Counted from the stretch's first letter, positions 38,790 through 48,422 are shown. The stretch is 64,000 nt of DNA from Streptomyces sp. XD-27 (GCF_030553055.1 NZ_CP130713.1:6076001-6140000), one strand, 5' to 3'. Translations and numbers: made by a program. Notes: generated by a model from the sequence alone, not told the origin.

Positions 38790-39716
38790 TCAGCGCCGGC
38801 TGACGGCCACCGCGCGGACGCCGAGCACGTCCATCCGGGCCGGAGCCAGCAGCGCCGCGCCGCAGCTCTGCGGGCGGGCGGGCTCCTCGGCGACCTGGGC
38901 GACCGAGACGTGCCACTCCCGCCCGTCGGCGTGCGCCACGGTCACCGTCCACAGCGGTGCGGACCCCTCGGTGCGGACGACGGTGAGCGCGTCGGCCCCC
39001 GTCTCGCCGGTCAGCTCGCGGACCGCGAGGTCGGCGGCCTGGCCGGGCCGCTCCCACGCGGAGCGGCCCCGGCAGCCGTCGGTCACGACGCGGCCGTCCC
39101 GCACGGCCTCGACGACCTCCTTGACGGCGTGGGCGGTGGCCCGGCCGTACGCGTACCCGTACGGGAGCACGACGAGCGTGGGGGAGAAGCGGTGGCCGCC
39201 GATGTGCGTGATCTCCCAGGTGCCGTCGGCCCCGGAGGCGGCCAGCTCGGCGGCGAGCGGGCGGCCGAGCAGGGCGCAGCAGCGGTCCCGCTTGCCGTTG
39301 GTGCACACCAGGACCAGCGGCGCGCCGGTGTAGGGCTCCCAGCCGTCCCGCAAGCCCGCGGCGTCGCCCGCGCCGAGGGCGGCGAAATCCAGGTCCATGA
39401 GGCGGACGGGGTCGGTGAGGGAGGCGGTACGGATCCAGGAGCCGCCGGGCCGGGTGTGCGCGACGAAGACCCGGTGCCGGGCCGGGACGTGGCAGTCGGC
39501 GTGCCGCCCGGGACGGCGGATCAGCGCGACCCGGACCCCGGTGCCCTGGGTGGCCCGTTCCAGGGCGCGGCCGAGCGCCGGGTCGAGGTGGCTGCCGGTC
39601 AGGGCGTCGGCGCCCCAGGGGCCGGACTGCTCGATCAGCAGCCAGGTGGGGGCGACGGCCGCTGTTCCGGCGAGCGGCTCGGACAGGTCGCGGGAGGCGG
39701 ACGCGCACATGCTCAC
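38790..39716 (-). CDS. Sucrase/ferredoxin-like family protein under iron control
   Basis: The 308-residue protein is a thioredoxin-fold ferredoxin-like protein of the sucrase/ferredoxin-like family. It has CTNGKRDRCCALLG with cysteines for a 2Fe-2S cluster, and THIGGHRFSPTLVVLPYG. The role is unclear; siderophore iron release has been suggested for related genes because of their iron control. It starts at GTG 39716 or ATG 39710. A DmdR/IdeR iron box lies immediately upstream, so expression should rise in iron starvation. Confidence 0.83.
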   Translation of the reverse strand: MSMCASASRDLSEPLAGTAAVAPTWLLIEQSGPWGADALTGSHLDPALGRALERATQGTGVRVALIRRPGRHADCHVPARHRVFVAHTRPGGSWIRTASLTDPVRLMDLDFAALGAGDAAGLRDGWEPYTGAPLVLVCTNGKRDRCCALLGRPLAAELAASGADGTWEITHIGGHRFSPTLVVLPYGYAYGRATAHAVKEVVEAVRDGRVVTDGCRGRSAWERPGQAADLAVRELTGETGADALTVVRTEGSAPLWTVTVAHADGREWHVSVAQVAEEPARPQSCGAALLAPARMDVLGVRAVAVSRR

Positions 39717-39735
39717 GAAGGTAAGCCTAACCTAG
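39717..39735 (-). promoter_or_regulatory. DmdR/IdeR iron box
   Basis: Read on the minus strand, CTAGGTTAGGCTTACCTTC matches the iron-box consensus TTAGGTTAGGCTAACCTAA at 15 of 19 positions. It ends one base before the GTG start at 39716. Confidence 0.82.
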
Positions 39736-39843
39736 CTTGTGCCGCCTCGCTGTCAGGGGTAAGTACGCGTCGCCGCCCAGGCGTTGCCGGGACCGGGTCC
39801 CGGCCGGTGGATGTCCGCCACCTGCCACGGAGCCCCCTCCTGC

Positions 39844-41088
39844 CTACGGCAGCGGGACCAGGGGCGGGGGCTGGGGCGGGCGCGGGCCGCGGTACTGGCC
39901 CACGGGCCGCATCCGCAGCGGCTGCTCGCCGTACTCCTCCAGCGCGTGCGCGATCCAGCCCGCCGTACGCGCCACCGCGAAGACCGTCTCGCCCGCTTCC
40001 TGCGGCATGTCGGCGGCGACCGTCAGCACGGCCAGCGCCAGGTCCACGTTGGCGTGCAGCGGGACGTGCCGGGCCATCGTCGCGACGATCTCCCGGGCCG
40101 CCCGCAGCGCCTCGGCGGCCTGCGGGACGTCCTCCAGCAGCGTGAAGAGGGCCTGGGCGCGAGGGTCCTCGCCCGGGTACAGCTTGTGGCCCAGCCCCGG
40201 TACGCGGCGCCCGGCGCGCAGGTGGCTCGCCACGACCGCCGCGCCTCCGCGTTCGACGGCGTCCATCAGCATCCGGTGCGCGAAGCCGCTCGCGCCGCCG
40301 TGCAGCGGCCCATCGAGTGCCCCCAGGCCCGCCGAGACCACGGCGTACGGATGGGCCTGGGCGGAGGCGGCGACCCGCGCGGCCACCGTGGAGACGGCCA
40401 GGTCGTGGTCGATGAGCAGGACCAGCGCACTGTCCAGCACGCGCAGCCAGGACTCCTCGGGTGCCCGCGTCGTCAGCCGGGTCCACATCCGCCGCGCCAC
40501 CGGGGCGTCGGACGGCTCCGGTTCGCCGACCACGGGCAGCACGTCGGTCAGCGTGGCGATCAGATCGTGCGCGGTGGCCACGACCGCCGACCGTTCCAGC
40601 TCGAAACGGAGCGGATCGGCCGCCGCGGCGGCGATGGCGGCCACGCGCAGCCGGTCCAGGAGCCCGCTGTGCGCGGGCAGGGCGGCCACCGCGCGGCGCG
40701 CCGCCGCCAGTGTCTCGGTGTGCGCGGTGAACCGGACGCCCGGCCGCAGCTCACCCGTCCACAGCCACTGGGCGACCTCCTCGTAGCCGTACCGCTCGGC
40801 GAGCTTGGTGGAGTCCACGCCGCGGTAGTAGTGGCGGTCGTTCTCGATCAGCGTGATGCTGGTGCCGATCGGGCCGTCGTCATCACCGGCCCGGGTCTCG
40901 CGCCTGTTGCGCCGCGCGAGCGCCTCCACCTCCGCGGCGTCGAACGTGCTGCCGCGCCCGCCGGGGTTCCGGCGGCTGGTCAGCTGCCCACGGCTCACAT
41001 ACGCGTACACCGTCTCCGGTTTCACCCCGAGCCGCTCCGCCGCCTCCCGAGTGCTCAACCGCGGCGTATCCGTCCCTTGATCCGTCAT
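39844..41088 (-). CDS. Citrate synthase homologue with N-terminal MerR-type helix-turn-helix
   Basis: The 414-residue protein starts with a MerR-like DNA-binding motif (LSTREAAERLGVKPETVYAY, then RRNPGGRGSTFDAAEVE). It continues as a citrate synthase domain. Catalytic histidines are kept in LIDHDLAVSTVAA and GLGHKLYPGEDPRA, and an Asp in HANVDLALAVLTV, but the usual FYSG after that Asp is lost. It may be both enzyme and regulator, or a DNA-binding sensor built on the fold. It is divergent from a second citrate synthase, with palindromes in between. Confidence 0.86.
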   Translation of the reverse strand: MTDQGTDTPRLSTREAAERLGVKPETVYAYVSRGQLTSRRNPGGRGSTFDAAEVEALARRNRRETRAGDDDGPIGTSITLIENDRHYYRGVDSTKLAERYGYEEVAQWLWTGELRPGVRFTAHTETLAAARRAVAALPAHSGLLDRLRVAAIAAAAADPLRFELERSAVVATAHDLIATLTDVLPVVGEPEPSDAPVARRMWTRLTTRAPEESWLRVLDSALVLLIDHDLAVSTVAARVAASAQAHPYAVVSAGLGALDGPLHGGASGFAHRMLMDAVERGGAAVVASHLRAGRRVPGLGHKLYPGEDPRAQALFTLLEDVPQAAEALRAAREIVATMARHVPLHANVDLALAVLTVAADMPQEAGETVFAVARTAGWIAHALEEYGEQPLRMRPVGQYRGPRPPQPPPLVPLP

Positions 41089-41116
41089 GGGTCACACCGT
41101 ATCCGTCTCTGTACAC

Positions 41117-41131
41117 ATTGATTCAATCAAT
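41117..41131. promoter_or_regulatory. Palindrome between the two divergent citrate synthase genes
   Basis: ATTGATTCAATCAAT has perfect 7-bp arms around one C. A related TTGATCAA lies at 41144-41151. Both fall in an unusually AT-rich 107-bp divergent promoter region and are candidate binding sites for the MerR-type protein. Confidence 0.65.
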
Positions 41132-41195
41132 ATTGACAACTCTTTGATCAAGCATAGACATTCAGATCAACATACGCAGCGAGAAGAGGACGCAG

Positions 41196-42356
41196 ATGCC
41201 GACCAGGGAGAGCAACGCCCCGATCGCCGTACCCCGCGGGCTCGCGGGCGTCGTCGTCACCGACACCCGGGTCGGGGACGTGCGCGGGCGCGAGGGCTTC
41301 TACCACTACCGCCAGTACTCGGCCATCGAACTGGCCCGGACCCGCACCTTCGAAGACGTCTGGCATCTGATGTTCCACGGGGAGCTGCCGGACGCCGAGC
41401 GGCGCGCGGCCTTCGCCGCCGAGACCGCGGCCCTGCGGCGGCTGCCCGCCGACGTGGAGGCCGTACTGCCCGCGCTGGCCCGGGCCGGCGCCCGCTCGGG
41501 GCCGCTCGCGGGACTGCGGACCGCCCTGTCGATGATGGGCGCCTCCGCCGGTCTGCGCCCGCTGTACGACATCGACCCGGAGACCCGCCGAGCCGAGGCG
41601 CTGGCGGCCTGCGCCGCCGTCCCCACCCTGCTCACCGCGCTGTACCGGCTGGGGCAGGGGCTGCCGCCGGTGCCGCCCCGCGAGGACCTGCCGTACGCGG
41701 CGAACTACCTCCACATGCTCACCGGCGCCGAGCCGGAGCCGAAGCGGGTGCGCGCGATCGAGCGGTATCTGATCTCCACGATCGACCACGGGTTCAACGC
41801 CTCGACGTTCACCGCGCGCGTGATCGCCTCCACCGGCGCCGACCTGGCCGCCTGCCTGGTCGGCGCGGTCGGGGCCCTCTCGGGCCCGCTGCACGGCGGC
41901 GCCCCCAGCCGCGCCCTGGACACCCTCGACGCCATCGGCACCGCCGACCGCATCGATTCCTGGGTGCGCGGGCAGGTCCTGGCGGGGGAGCGCATCATGG
42001 GCTTCGGACACGCGGTCTACCGCACCGAGGACCCGCGCTCGCGCATGCTGCGCGAGACGGCCGAGGAGTTCGGCGGCCCGCTGGTCACGCTCGCCACCCA
42101 GGTCGAGAAGCGGGTGGAGGCGATCCTCGCCGAGCTCAAGCCCGGCCGCGAACTGCACACCAACGTGGAGTTCTACGCGGGCGTCGTCATGGAGCTGTGC
42201 GGGCTGCCGCGCGAGATGTTCACCCCCACCTTCTGCGCCGCCCGCGTCGTCGGCTGGAGCGCCAACATCCTGGAACAGGCCGAGGACCCCAAGATCATCC
42301 GCCCGGCGGCGCGGTACGTCGGGCCGCCCCCGCCGCAGCCCGTGCCCGCGCCCTGA
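41196..42356 (+). CDS. Citrate synthase (or 2-methylcitrate synthase) family protein
   Basis: The 386-residue enzyme condenses acetyl-CoA (or propionyl-CoA) with oxaloacetate. Catalytic His residues lie in ISTIDHGFNASTFTARV and GFGHAVYRTEDPRSR. The third catalytic residue, normally Asp in N-V-D-F-Y, is Glu here (HTNVEFYAGVVMEL). Most of the fold is otherwise standard. ATG 41196 follows GAGAAGAGGA. The divergent MerR-type homologue suggests joint control. Which acyl-CoA is used cannot be decided. Confidence 0.87.
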   Translation: MPTRESNAPIAVPRGLAGVVVTDTRVGDVRGREGFYHYRQYSAIELARTRTFEDVWHLMFHGELPDAERRAAFAAETAALRRLPADVEAVLPALARAGARSGPLAGLRTALSMMGASAGLRPLYDIDPETRRAEALAACAAVPTLLTALYRLGQGLPPVPPREDLPYAANYLHMLTGAEPEPKRVRAIERYLISTIDHGFNASTFTARVIASTGADLAACLVGAVGALSGPLHGGAPSRALDTLDAIGTADRIDSWVRGQVLAGERIMGFGHAVYRTEDPRSRMLRETAEEFGGPLVTLATQVEKRVEAILAELKPGRELHTNVEFYAGVVMELCGLPREMFTPTFCAARVVGWSANILEQAEDPKIIRPAARYVGPPPPQPVPAP

Positions 42357-42401
42357 CAGCCGGGACGGCGGCCGCACGACCGGGCGGATCAGGACAGCGC
42401 G

Positions 42402-42440
42402 GGGCCGCGGCACCGGAAGGGTGCCGCGGCCCGTTGTCCT
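42402..42440. terminator. Terminator after the citrate synthase gene
   Basis: GGGCCGCGGCACC pairs perfectly with GGTGCCGCGGCCC over GGAAG and is followed by GTTGTCCTT. It lies between convergent citrate synthase and parC genes. Confidence 0.8.
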
Positions 42441-42444
42441 TACC

Positions 42445-42547
42445 GGGGGTCGGAAGACCGGCGCGAAGCCGGGGGTCGGAAGACCGGCGCGAAGCCGGGG
42501 GCCGGACGACCGGCGCGGAGCCGGGGCCGGAAGACCGGCGTGAAGCC
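42445..42547. repeat. 26-bp tandem repeat downstream of parC
   Basis: Four copies of a 26-bp unit (beginning GGGGGTCGGAAGACCGGCGC; the last has 25 bp) start at 42445, 42471, 42497 and 42523. The first two are identical. Each contains inverted CGG/CCG elements and could fold. Confidence 0.93.
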
Positions 42548-42552
42548 GGTGG

Positions 42553-45036
42553 CTACACCGTCCCGGCGATCGCCGCCACCGGCTTGGCCAGCGCCAATCC
42601 CGAGCCGTCGCGCCGCGGGTCCGGCTCCGGCAGCGGCGCCGGGGCTCCGGCCGCCGTCGCCGCGCGGGCCGGGGAGGCCCCCGCCCAGGCCAGCACCAGG
42701 CAGTCCTCGCCCTTGAGGAACCGCTGGCAGCGCACGCCGCCCGTGGCCCGGCCCTTGCGCGGGAACTGGTCGAACGGCGTGAGCTTCGCCGACTGCTGCA
42801 CCGAGTCGTCCAGCGTGCCCCGCGCGCCCGCCACCGTGAACACCACCGCGTCGGCCGCGGGATCCACCGCCGTAAAGGCGATCACCTTCGCGCCGGAGGC
42901 GAGCTTGACGCCCGCCATGCCGCCCGCCGGACGGCCCTGCGGCCGCACCTGGCTCGCCGGATACCGCAGCAACTGCGCGTCGTCGGTGATGAAGACGAGA
43001 TCCTCCTCGCCCGTGCGCAGCTCCACCGCGCCGACGATCCGGTCCCCTTCCTTGAGCCCGATGACCTCCAACTCCTCCTTGTTCGAGGGATAGTCGGGGA
43101 CCACGCGCTTGACCACGCCCTGCTCCGTGCCGATCGCCAGCCCCGGCGAGGACTCGTCCAGCGTCGTCAGGCACACCAGCCGCTCGCCGTCCGCCAGCGA
43201 CAGGAACTCCGAGACCGGCGCGCCGCCGGCCAGGCTCGGGGCGGCCGCCGTCTCCGGGAGCATCGGCAGGTCGATCACCGACAGCCGCAGCAGCCGCCCG
43301 GTGGAGGTCACCGCGCCGACATCGGCGCGCGCCGTCGCCGGGACCGCGGAGACGATCACGTCGTGCTTGTGGCGCTTGCCGCCGCCGTCCCCGGGATGCG
43401 GCTCGGCACCCGCCGTACGCGCCAGCAGCCCGGTGGAGGAGAGCAGCACCCGGCACGGGTCGTCCGCCACCTCCAGCGGCACCGCGGAGACCGGCGCGCC
43501 CGCCGACTCCAGCAGCACCGTCCGCCGCTCCGTGCTGAACTTCTTGGCCACCGCGGCCAGTTCGGCGGAGACCAGCTTGCGCAGCTCCGCGTCCGACTCC
43601 AGGATCCGGGTGAGCTTCTCGATCTCCTCGTTGAGCTTGTCGCGCTCCGCCTCCAGCTCGATGCGGTCGAACTTGGTCAGCCGGCGCAGCGGCGTGTCCA
43701 GGATGTACTGGGTCTGGACCTCCGAGAGGGAGAAGCGCGCGATCAGGGACTGCTTGGCCTCCGCCGCGTTCTCACTCGATCGAATGATCCTGATGACCTC
43801 GTCGATGTCGAGCAGCGCGACGAGGAGGCCCTCGACCAGGTGGAGCCGGTCCTGGCGCTTGGCGCGCCGGAACTCGCTGCGCCGCCGCACCACGTCGAAG
43901 CGGTGGTCGAGATAGACCTCCAGCAGCTCCTTGAGCCCCAGAGTGAGCGGCTGGCCGTCCACCAGCGCCACGTTGTTGATGCCGAAGGACTCCTCCATCG
44001 GCGTCAGCTTGTACAGCTGCTCCAGCACGGCCTCGGGGTTGAAGCCGTTCTTCACCTCGATGACCAGGCGCAGCCCGTGCTCCCGGTCGGTGAGGTCCTT
44101 GACGTCGGCGATGCCCTGGAGCTTCTTCGCGCCCACCAGGTCCTTGATCTTGGAGATCACCTTCTCCGGGCCGACGCTGTACGGCAGCTCGGTGACGACC
44201 AGGCCCTTGCGGCGCGCCGTGACGTTCTCCACGGACACCGTGGCACGGATCTTGAACGTGCCGCGGCCCGACTCGTACGCGTCCCGGACCCCGCCGAGCC
44301 CGACGATCCGGCCGCCGGTGGGCAGGTCGGGACCCGGCACGAACCGCATCAGGGTCTCCAGGTCCGCGCCCGGGTGCCTGATGAGATGGCGGGCGGCCGC
44401 GATCACCTCGCCCAGGTTGTGCGGCGGCATGTTCGTCGCCATGCCGACCGCGATCCCGGACGAGCCGTTGACCAGCAGGTTCGGATAGGCGGCGGGGAGC
44501 GCGACCGGCTCCTGCTCGCTGCCGTCGTAGTTGGGGGCGAAGTCGACGGTGTCCTCGTCGATCGACTCGGTCATCAGCGACGTCGCCGACGCCATCCGGC
44601 ACTCGGTGTACCGCATCGCGGCGGGCGGGTCGTCGTTGCCGAGCGAGCCGAAGTTGCCGTGCCCGTCCACCAGCGGCACCCGCATGGAGAACGGCTGCGC
44701 CATGCGCACCAGCGCGTCGTAGATGGAGGCGTCACCGTGCGGGTGGAGCTTTCCCATCACCTCGCCGACGACGCGCGCGCACTTCACGTACGAACGCTCC
44801 GGGCGCAGCCCCATCTCGTTCATCTGGAACAGGATGCGGCGCTGCACGGGCTTGAGGCCGTCGCGGGCGTCGGGCAGCGCCCGCGAGTAGATGACGGAGT
44901 AGGCGTACTCCAGGAAGGAGCCCTGCATCTCGTCGACGACGTCGATGTCGAGGATGCGCTCCTCGAAGTCTCCCCCAGGCTGCGTCCGGGAGGTGCCCCC
45001 ACCGGTGGACGGGGTCTTCGTGCTGCGGCGGGCCAT
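42553..45036 (-). CDS. parC: DNA topoisomerase IV subunit A
   Basis: ParC is the DNA-cleaving subunit partnering ParE. The 827-residue protein has the breakage-reunion domain with the quinolone-region motif [19 protein letters not shown] and the active Tyr in [11 protein letters not shown] coiled-coil gate follows ([19 protein letters not shown]), and the C-terminal beta-pinwheel ends in a low-complexity tail. ATG 45036 is the start. The N-terminal 20 residues are Thr/Gly-rich and variable. Confidence 0.93.
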   Translation of the reverse strand: MARRSTKTPSTGGGTSRTQPGGDFEERILDIDVVDEMQGSFLEYAYSVIYSRALPDARDGLKPVQRRILFQMNEMGLRPERSYVKCARVVGEVMGKLHPHGDASIYDALVRMAQPFSMRVPLVDGHGNFGSLGNDDPPAAMRYTECRMASATSLMTESIDEDTVDFAPNYDGSEQEPVALPAAYPNLLVNGSSGIAVGMATNMPPHNLGEVIAAARHLIRHPGADLETLMRFVPGPDLPTGGRIVGLGGVRDAYESGRGTFKIRATVSVENVTARRKGLVVTELPYSVGPEKVISKIKDLVGAKKLQGIADVKDLTDREHGLRLVIEVKNGFNPEAVLEQLYKLTPMEESFGINNVALVDGQPLTLGLKELLEVYLDHRFDVVRRRSEFRRAKRQDRLHLVEGLLVALLDIDEVIRIIRSSENAAEAKQSLIARFSLSEVQTQYILDTPLRRLTKFDRIELEAERDKLNEEIEKLTRILESDAELRKLVSAELAAVAKKFSTERRTVLLESAGAPVSAVPLEVADDPCRVLLSSTGLLARTAGAEPHPGDGGGKRHKHDVIVSAVPATARADVGAVTSTGRLLRLSVIDLPMLPETAAAPSLAGGAPVSEFLSLADGERLVCLTTLDESSPGLAIGTEQGVVKRVVPDYPSNKEELEVIGLKEGDRIVGAVELRTGEEDLVFITDDAQLLRYPASQVRPQGRPAGGMAGVKLASGAKVIAFTAVDPAADAVVFTVAGARGTLDDSVQQSAKLTPFDQFPRKGRATGGVRCQRFLKGEDCLVLAWAGASPARAATAAGAPAPLPEPDPRRDGSGLALAKPVAAIAGTV

Positions 45037-45279
45037 CGCGGCTACGGCTCCTTCAACTGCCGAGGCTGGGTCTTATGCCGACCATTGTGGACCGCCGCAC
45101 TGACAACGCGGACCGCGACCCATGATCGGTGGCGGGGCGCGCGGCCGGACGCACGTCCTGACGCACGTCCGGACGCCGGGCGGGAACTTCGCCAGATGTC
45201 CGCGCGCTTGCATAGAGTGACAGCACCTGCTCATCACGCGGTTGCGCAACTGTTCCCGCACGCGATCGAAGGGACGTAC

Positions 45280-46644
45280 ATGCCCATGGGTCACACGGCC
45301 ACGCAACAGGCCGGTTCCGGCGGCCTGACAGCGACCGAGCACCGCCTGGCCAACGGCCTGCGGGTGGTGCTCTCCGAGGACCATCTGACCCCGGTCGCCG
45401 CCGTCTGCCTCTGGTACGACGTCGGCTCCCGCCACGAGGTCAAGGGCCGTACCGGTCTGGCTCACCTTTTCGAGCACCTGATGTTCCAGGGTTCGGCCCA
45501 GGTGTCGGGCAACGGCCACTTCGAGCTGGTGCAGGGCGCGGGCGGCTCGCTCAACGGCACCACCAGCTTCGAGCGCACCAACTACTTCGAGACCATGCCC
45601 GCCCACCAGCTCGAACTCGCCCTGTGGCTGGAGGCCGACCGCATGGGCTCCCTCCTGACCGCGCTGGACGAGGAGAGCCTGGAGAACCAGCGGGACGTGG
45701 TGAAGAACGAGCGCCGCCAGCGCTACGACAACGTCCCCTACGGCACCGCCTTCGAGCGGCTGGTCGCCATGGCCTACCCCGAGGGCCACCCCTACCACCA
45801 CACCCCGATCGGCTCGATGGCCGATCTGGACGCCGCCTCCCTGGAGGACGCGCGGAACTTCTTCCGCACGTACTACGCGCCGAACAACGCGGTGCTCTCG
45901 GTCGTCGGCGACATCGACCCCGAGCAGACCCTGGCCTGGATCGAGAAGTACTTCGGCTCCATCCCCTCCCACGACGGCAAGCAGCCGCCGCGCGACGGCA
46001 CGCTGCCCGACGTCATCGGCGAGCAGCTGCGCGCGGAGGTGCGCGAGGAGGTCCCCTCCCGCGCCCTGATGGCCGCCTACCGGCTCCCGCACGACGGCAC
46101 CCGCGAGGCCGACGCCGCCGACCTGGCGCTCACCGTCCTCGGCGGCGGCGAGTCCTCCCGGCTCCACAACCGGCTGGTGCGCCGCGACCGCACCGCGGTG
46201 GCCGCCGGATTCGGCCTGCTGCGGCTGGCGGGCGCGCCCTCGCTCGGCTGGCTGGACGTGAAGACCTCCGCCGGTGTCGAGGTGCCCGACATCGAGGCCG
46301 CCATCGACGAGGAGCTGGCCCGCTTCGCCGCCGAGGGCCCCACGCCGGAGGAGATGGAGCGCGCCCAGGCCCAGCTGGAGCGCGAGTGGCTGGACCGGCT
46401 CGCCACCGTCGGCGGCCGCGCGGACGAACTGTGCCGGTTCGCCGTGCTGTTCGGCGACCCGCAGCTGGCGCTCACCGCGGTCCGGCGGGTCCTCGACATC
46501 ACCGCGGAGGAGGTGCGGGACGTCGCCGCGGCGCGGCTGCGTCCCGACAACCGCGCGGTGCTCGTCTACGAACCCACCGAGCCCGAAGGCCAGTCCGCCG
46601 ACGCCGACGAGACCGACGACGAGACCGAGGAAGCGAACCAGTGA
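45280..46644 (+). CDS. M16 zinc metallopeptidase, catalytic subunit
   Basis: The 454-residue M16 peptidase has the inverted zinc motif His-x2-Glu-His in GLAHLFEHLMFQGS, with the distal Glu in LENQRDVVKNERRQRYDN. ATG 45280 is chosen because it follows GAAGGGA; the frame is open far upstream only by composition. It overlaps the next gene by four bases (GTGA). Together they resemble processing-protease pairs in which one subunit is inactive. The C-terminus is very acidic. Confidence 0.9.
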   Translation: MPMGHTATQQAGSGGLTATEHRLANGLRVVLSEDHLTPVAAVCLWYDVGSRHEVKGRTGLAHLFEHLMFQGSAQVSGNGHFELVQGAGGSLNGTTSFERTNYFETMPAHQLELALWLEADRMGSLLTALDEESLENQRDVVKNERRQRYDNVPYGTAFERLVAMAYPEGHPYHHTPIGSMADLDAASLEDARNFFRTYYAPNNAVLSVVGDIDPEQTLAWIEKYFGSIPSHDGKQPPRDGTLPDVIGEQLRAEVREEVPSRALMAAYRLPHDGTREADAADLALTVLGGGESSRLHNRLVRRDRTAVAAGFGLLRLAGAPSLGWLDVKTSAGVEVPDIEAAIDEELARFAAEGPTPEEMERAQAQLEREWLDRLATVGGRADELCRFAVLFGDPQLALTAVRRVLDITAEEVRDVAAARLRPDNRAVLVYEPTEPEGQSADADETDDETEEANQ

Positions 46645-48032
46645 GCGACGCCGTCACCTCCGCCATGACGTTCCACCCGCAGCCGCAGGCCGGTGTCGCC
46701 AAGCCGTGGGCGTTCCCCGCCCCCGCCCGGGACCAGCTGCCCAACGGCCTGACCGTGCTGCGCTGCCACCGCCCCGGCCAGCAGGTCGTCGCGGTCGAGA
46801 TCAACCTGGACGCCCCGCTGGACGCCGAGGCCGACGGTCTCGACGGCGTCGCCACGATCATGGCGCGGGCCCTGTCCGAGGGCACCGACAAGCACACGGC
46901 CGAGGAGTTCGCCGCCGAGTTGGAGCGCTGCGGCGCCACCCTCGAGGCACACGCCGACCACCCCGGCGTCCGGGTCTCCCTGGAGGTCCCGGCCTCCCGG
47001 CTGTCCAAGGCCCTCGGCCTGCTCGCCGACGCGCTGCGCGCCCCCGCCTTCCCCGACGGTGAGGTGGAGCGCCTGGTGGCCAACCGCCTGGACGAGATCC
47101 CGCACGAGCTGGCCAACCCGGCCCGCCGCGCCTCGATGGCGCTGTCCAAGGAGCTGTTCCCGGCCGACTCCCGGATGTCCCGGCCCCGGCAGGGCACCGA
47201 GGAGACCGTGAAGCGCATCGACGCCGCCGCGGTCCGGGCGTTCTACGAGGCGCATGTGCGCCCCTCGACCGCGACCGCCGTGGTCGTCGGCGACCTCACC
47301 GGCGTCGACCTGGACCAGGCCCTGGCCGACACGCTCGGTGGCTGGACCGGCGGCACCGCGTCGAAGCGCCCGTACCGGCCGATCACCGCCGACGACACCG
47401 GCCGGGTGGTGATCGTGGACCGGCCCGGCGCGGTGCAGACCCAGCTGCTCATCGGGCGGACCGGCGCCGACCGGCACGACCGCGTCTGGCCCGCCCAGGT
47501 GCTCGGCACCTACTGCCTCGGCGGCACCCTCACCTCCCGGCTCGACCGCGTGCTGCGCGAGGAGAAGGGCTACACCTACGGCGTACGGGCCTTCGGGCAG
47601 GTGCTGCGCTCCACCCCGGAGGGGACGGGCGCCGCGATGCTCGCCATCACCGGCTCGGTGGCCACCGAGGTGACGGGCCCCGCGCTGGAGGACACCTGGA
47701 AGGTGCTCCGCACGCTCGCCGCCGAGGGGCTGACCGACGCTGAGCGGGACGTCGCGGTGCAGAACCTGGTGGGCGTCGCCCCGCTCAAGTACGAGACGGC
47801 GGCGGCCGTCGCGGGCACGCTGGCCGACCAGGTCGAGCAGCACCTGCCGGACGACTTCCAGGCCCATCTGTACGCGAGGCTGGCGGAGACCGGGACGGTG
47901 GAGGCCACGGCGGCCGTCGTGAACGCCTTCCCCGTCGACCGGCTCGTCACGGTGCTCGTCGGCGACGCCTCGGTCATCGAGGAGCCGGTGCGGGCGCTCG
48001 GGATCGGTGAGGTGAAGGTCGTCACCGGCTGA
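46641..48032 (+). CDS. M16 peptidase-like protein, non-catalytic partner
   Basis: The 463-residue protein has the M16 fold (LPNGLTVLRCHRPGQQVVAV; YTYGVRAFGQVL near the end) but no His-x2-Glu-His: the equivalent place reads LDGVATIMARALSEGTDK. It is probably the substrate-binding partner of the preceding peptidase, to which it is translationally coupled. A terminator follows at 48057. Confidence 0.88.
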   Translation: MSDAVTSAMTFHPQPQAGVAKPWAFPAPARDQLPNGLTVLRCHRPGQQVVAVEINLDAPLDAEADGLDGVATIMARALSEGTDKHTAEEFAAELERCGATLEAHADHPGVRVSLEVPASRLSKALGLLADALRAPAFPDGEVERLVANRLDEIPHELANPARRASMALSKELFPADSRMSRPRQGTEETVKRIDAAAVRAFYEAHVRPSTATAVVVGDLTGVDLDQALADTLGGWTGGTASKRPYRPITADDTGRVVIVDRPGAVQTQLLIGRTGADRHDRVWPAQVLGTYCLGGTLTSRLDRVLREEKGYTYGVRAFGQVLRSTPEGTGAAMLAITGSVATEVTGPALEDTWKVLRTLAAEGLTDAERDVAVQNLVGVAPLKYETAAAVAGTLADQVEQHLPDDFQAHLYARLAETGTVEATAAVVNAFPVDRLVTVLVGDASVIEEPVRALGIGEVKVVTG

Positions 48033-48056
48033 CGGGGGCTCACCTATACGGGACGA

Positions 48057-48099
48057 AGCGGAACTCCGGCGTCACATAGGACGCCGGAGTTCCGCTTTT
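48057..48099 (+). terminator. Intrinsic terminator after the M16 pair
   Basis: A perfect 17-bp stem (AGCGGAACTCCGGCGTC) with an ACATAG loop is followed by TTT. Confidence 0.92.
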
Positions 48100-48261
48100 C
48101 CGTCCCCTGATGCGCTGGGTGTCCGATTTGGGCGAGAGGCTTCCCGTCTGCCCTGTGGCGAGGGCAACAAAAAGCCGGATCCGTTTGGTGATTGAAAGAT
48201 CGTGCGTCTAGCGTCGATCCGGCTGTTCGTCAGATTGCGTCGCACCCGCGACCCGGACAGT
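48100..48261 (+). promoter_or_regulatory. Promoter-bearing stretch upstream of the riboswitch
   Basis: No ORF is supported here. GGTGATTGAAAGATCGTGCG followed by TCTAGCGTCG suggests a promoter with a TAGCGT -10 element around 48212, upstream of the riboswitch. Confidence 0.45.
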
Positions 48262-48405
48262 CATCGCCGAGTCCCCGACGCGTGAGCCGAGGGGAGCCGG
48301 GGACCCACGTCCCCCTGGGGTGAATCGGGTGCCTCTCCGGAGGGATCCGTAGGAGACCTTCCTGCTCCGAACCCGTCAGCTAACCCGGTAGGCGAGAAGG
48401 AAGGA
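48262..48405 (+). promoter_or_regulatory. Cyclic-di-AMP (ydaO/yuaA) riboswitch
   Basis: The leader of the M23 peptidase gene contains the conserved ydaO cores: GGGGACCCACGT, GGGGTGAATCGGGTGC, TAGGAGACCTTCCTGCTCCG and AACCCGTCAGCTAACCCGG followed by TAGGCGAGAAGG. Streptomyces use this element before wall hydrolases such as rpfA, where c-di-AMP switches expression off. The boundaries are approximate. Confidence 0.9.
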
Positions 48406-48422
48406 AAGGAGTACGCCGACTC

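Noticed and set aside
43363..45279. Upstream extension of the first M16 gene to a 1093-residue protein
   Set aside because: The extra part is antisense to parC and has no homology; GAAGGGA supports the start at 45280.
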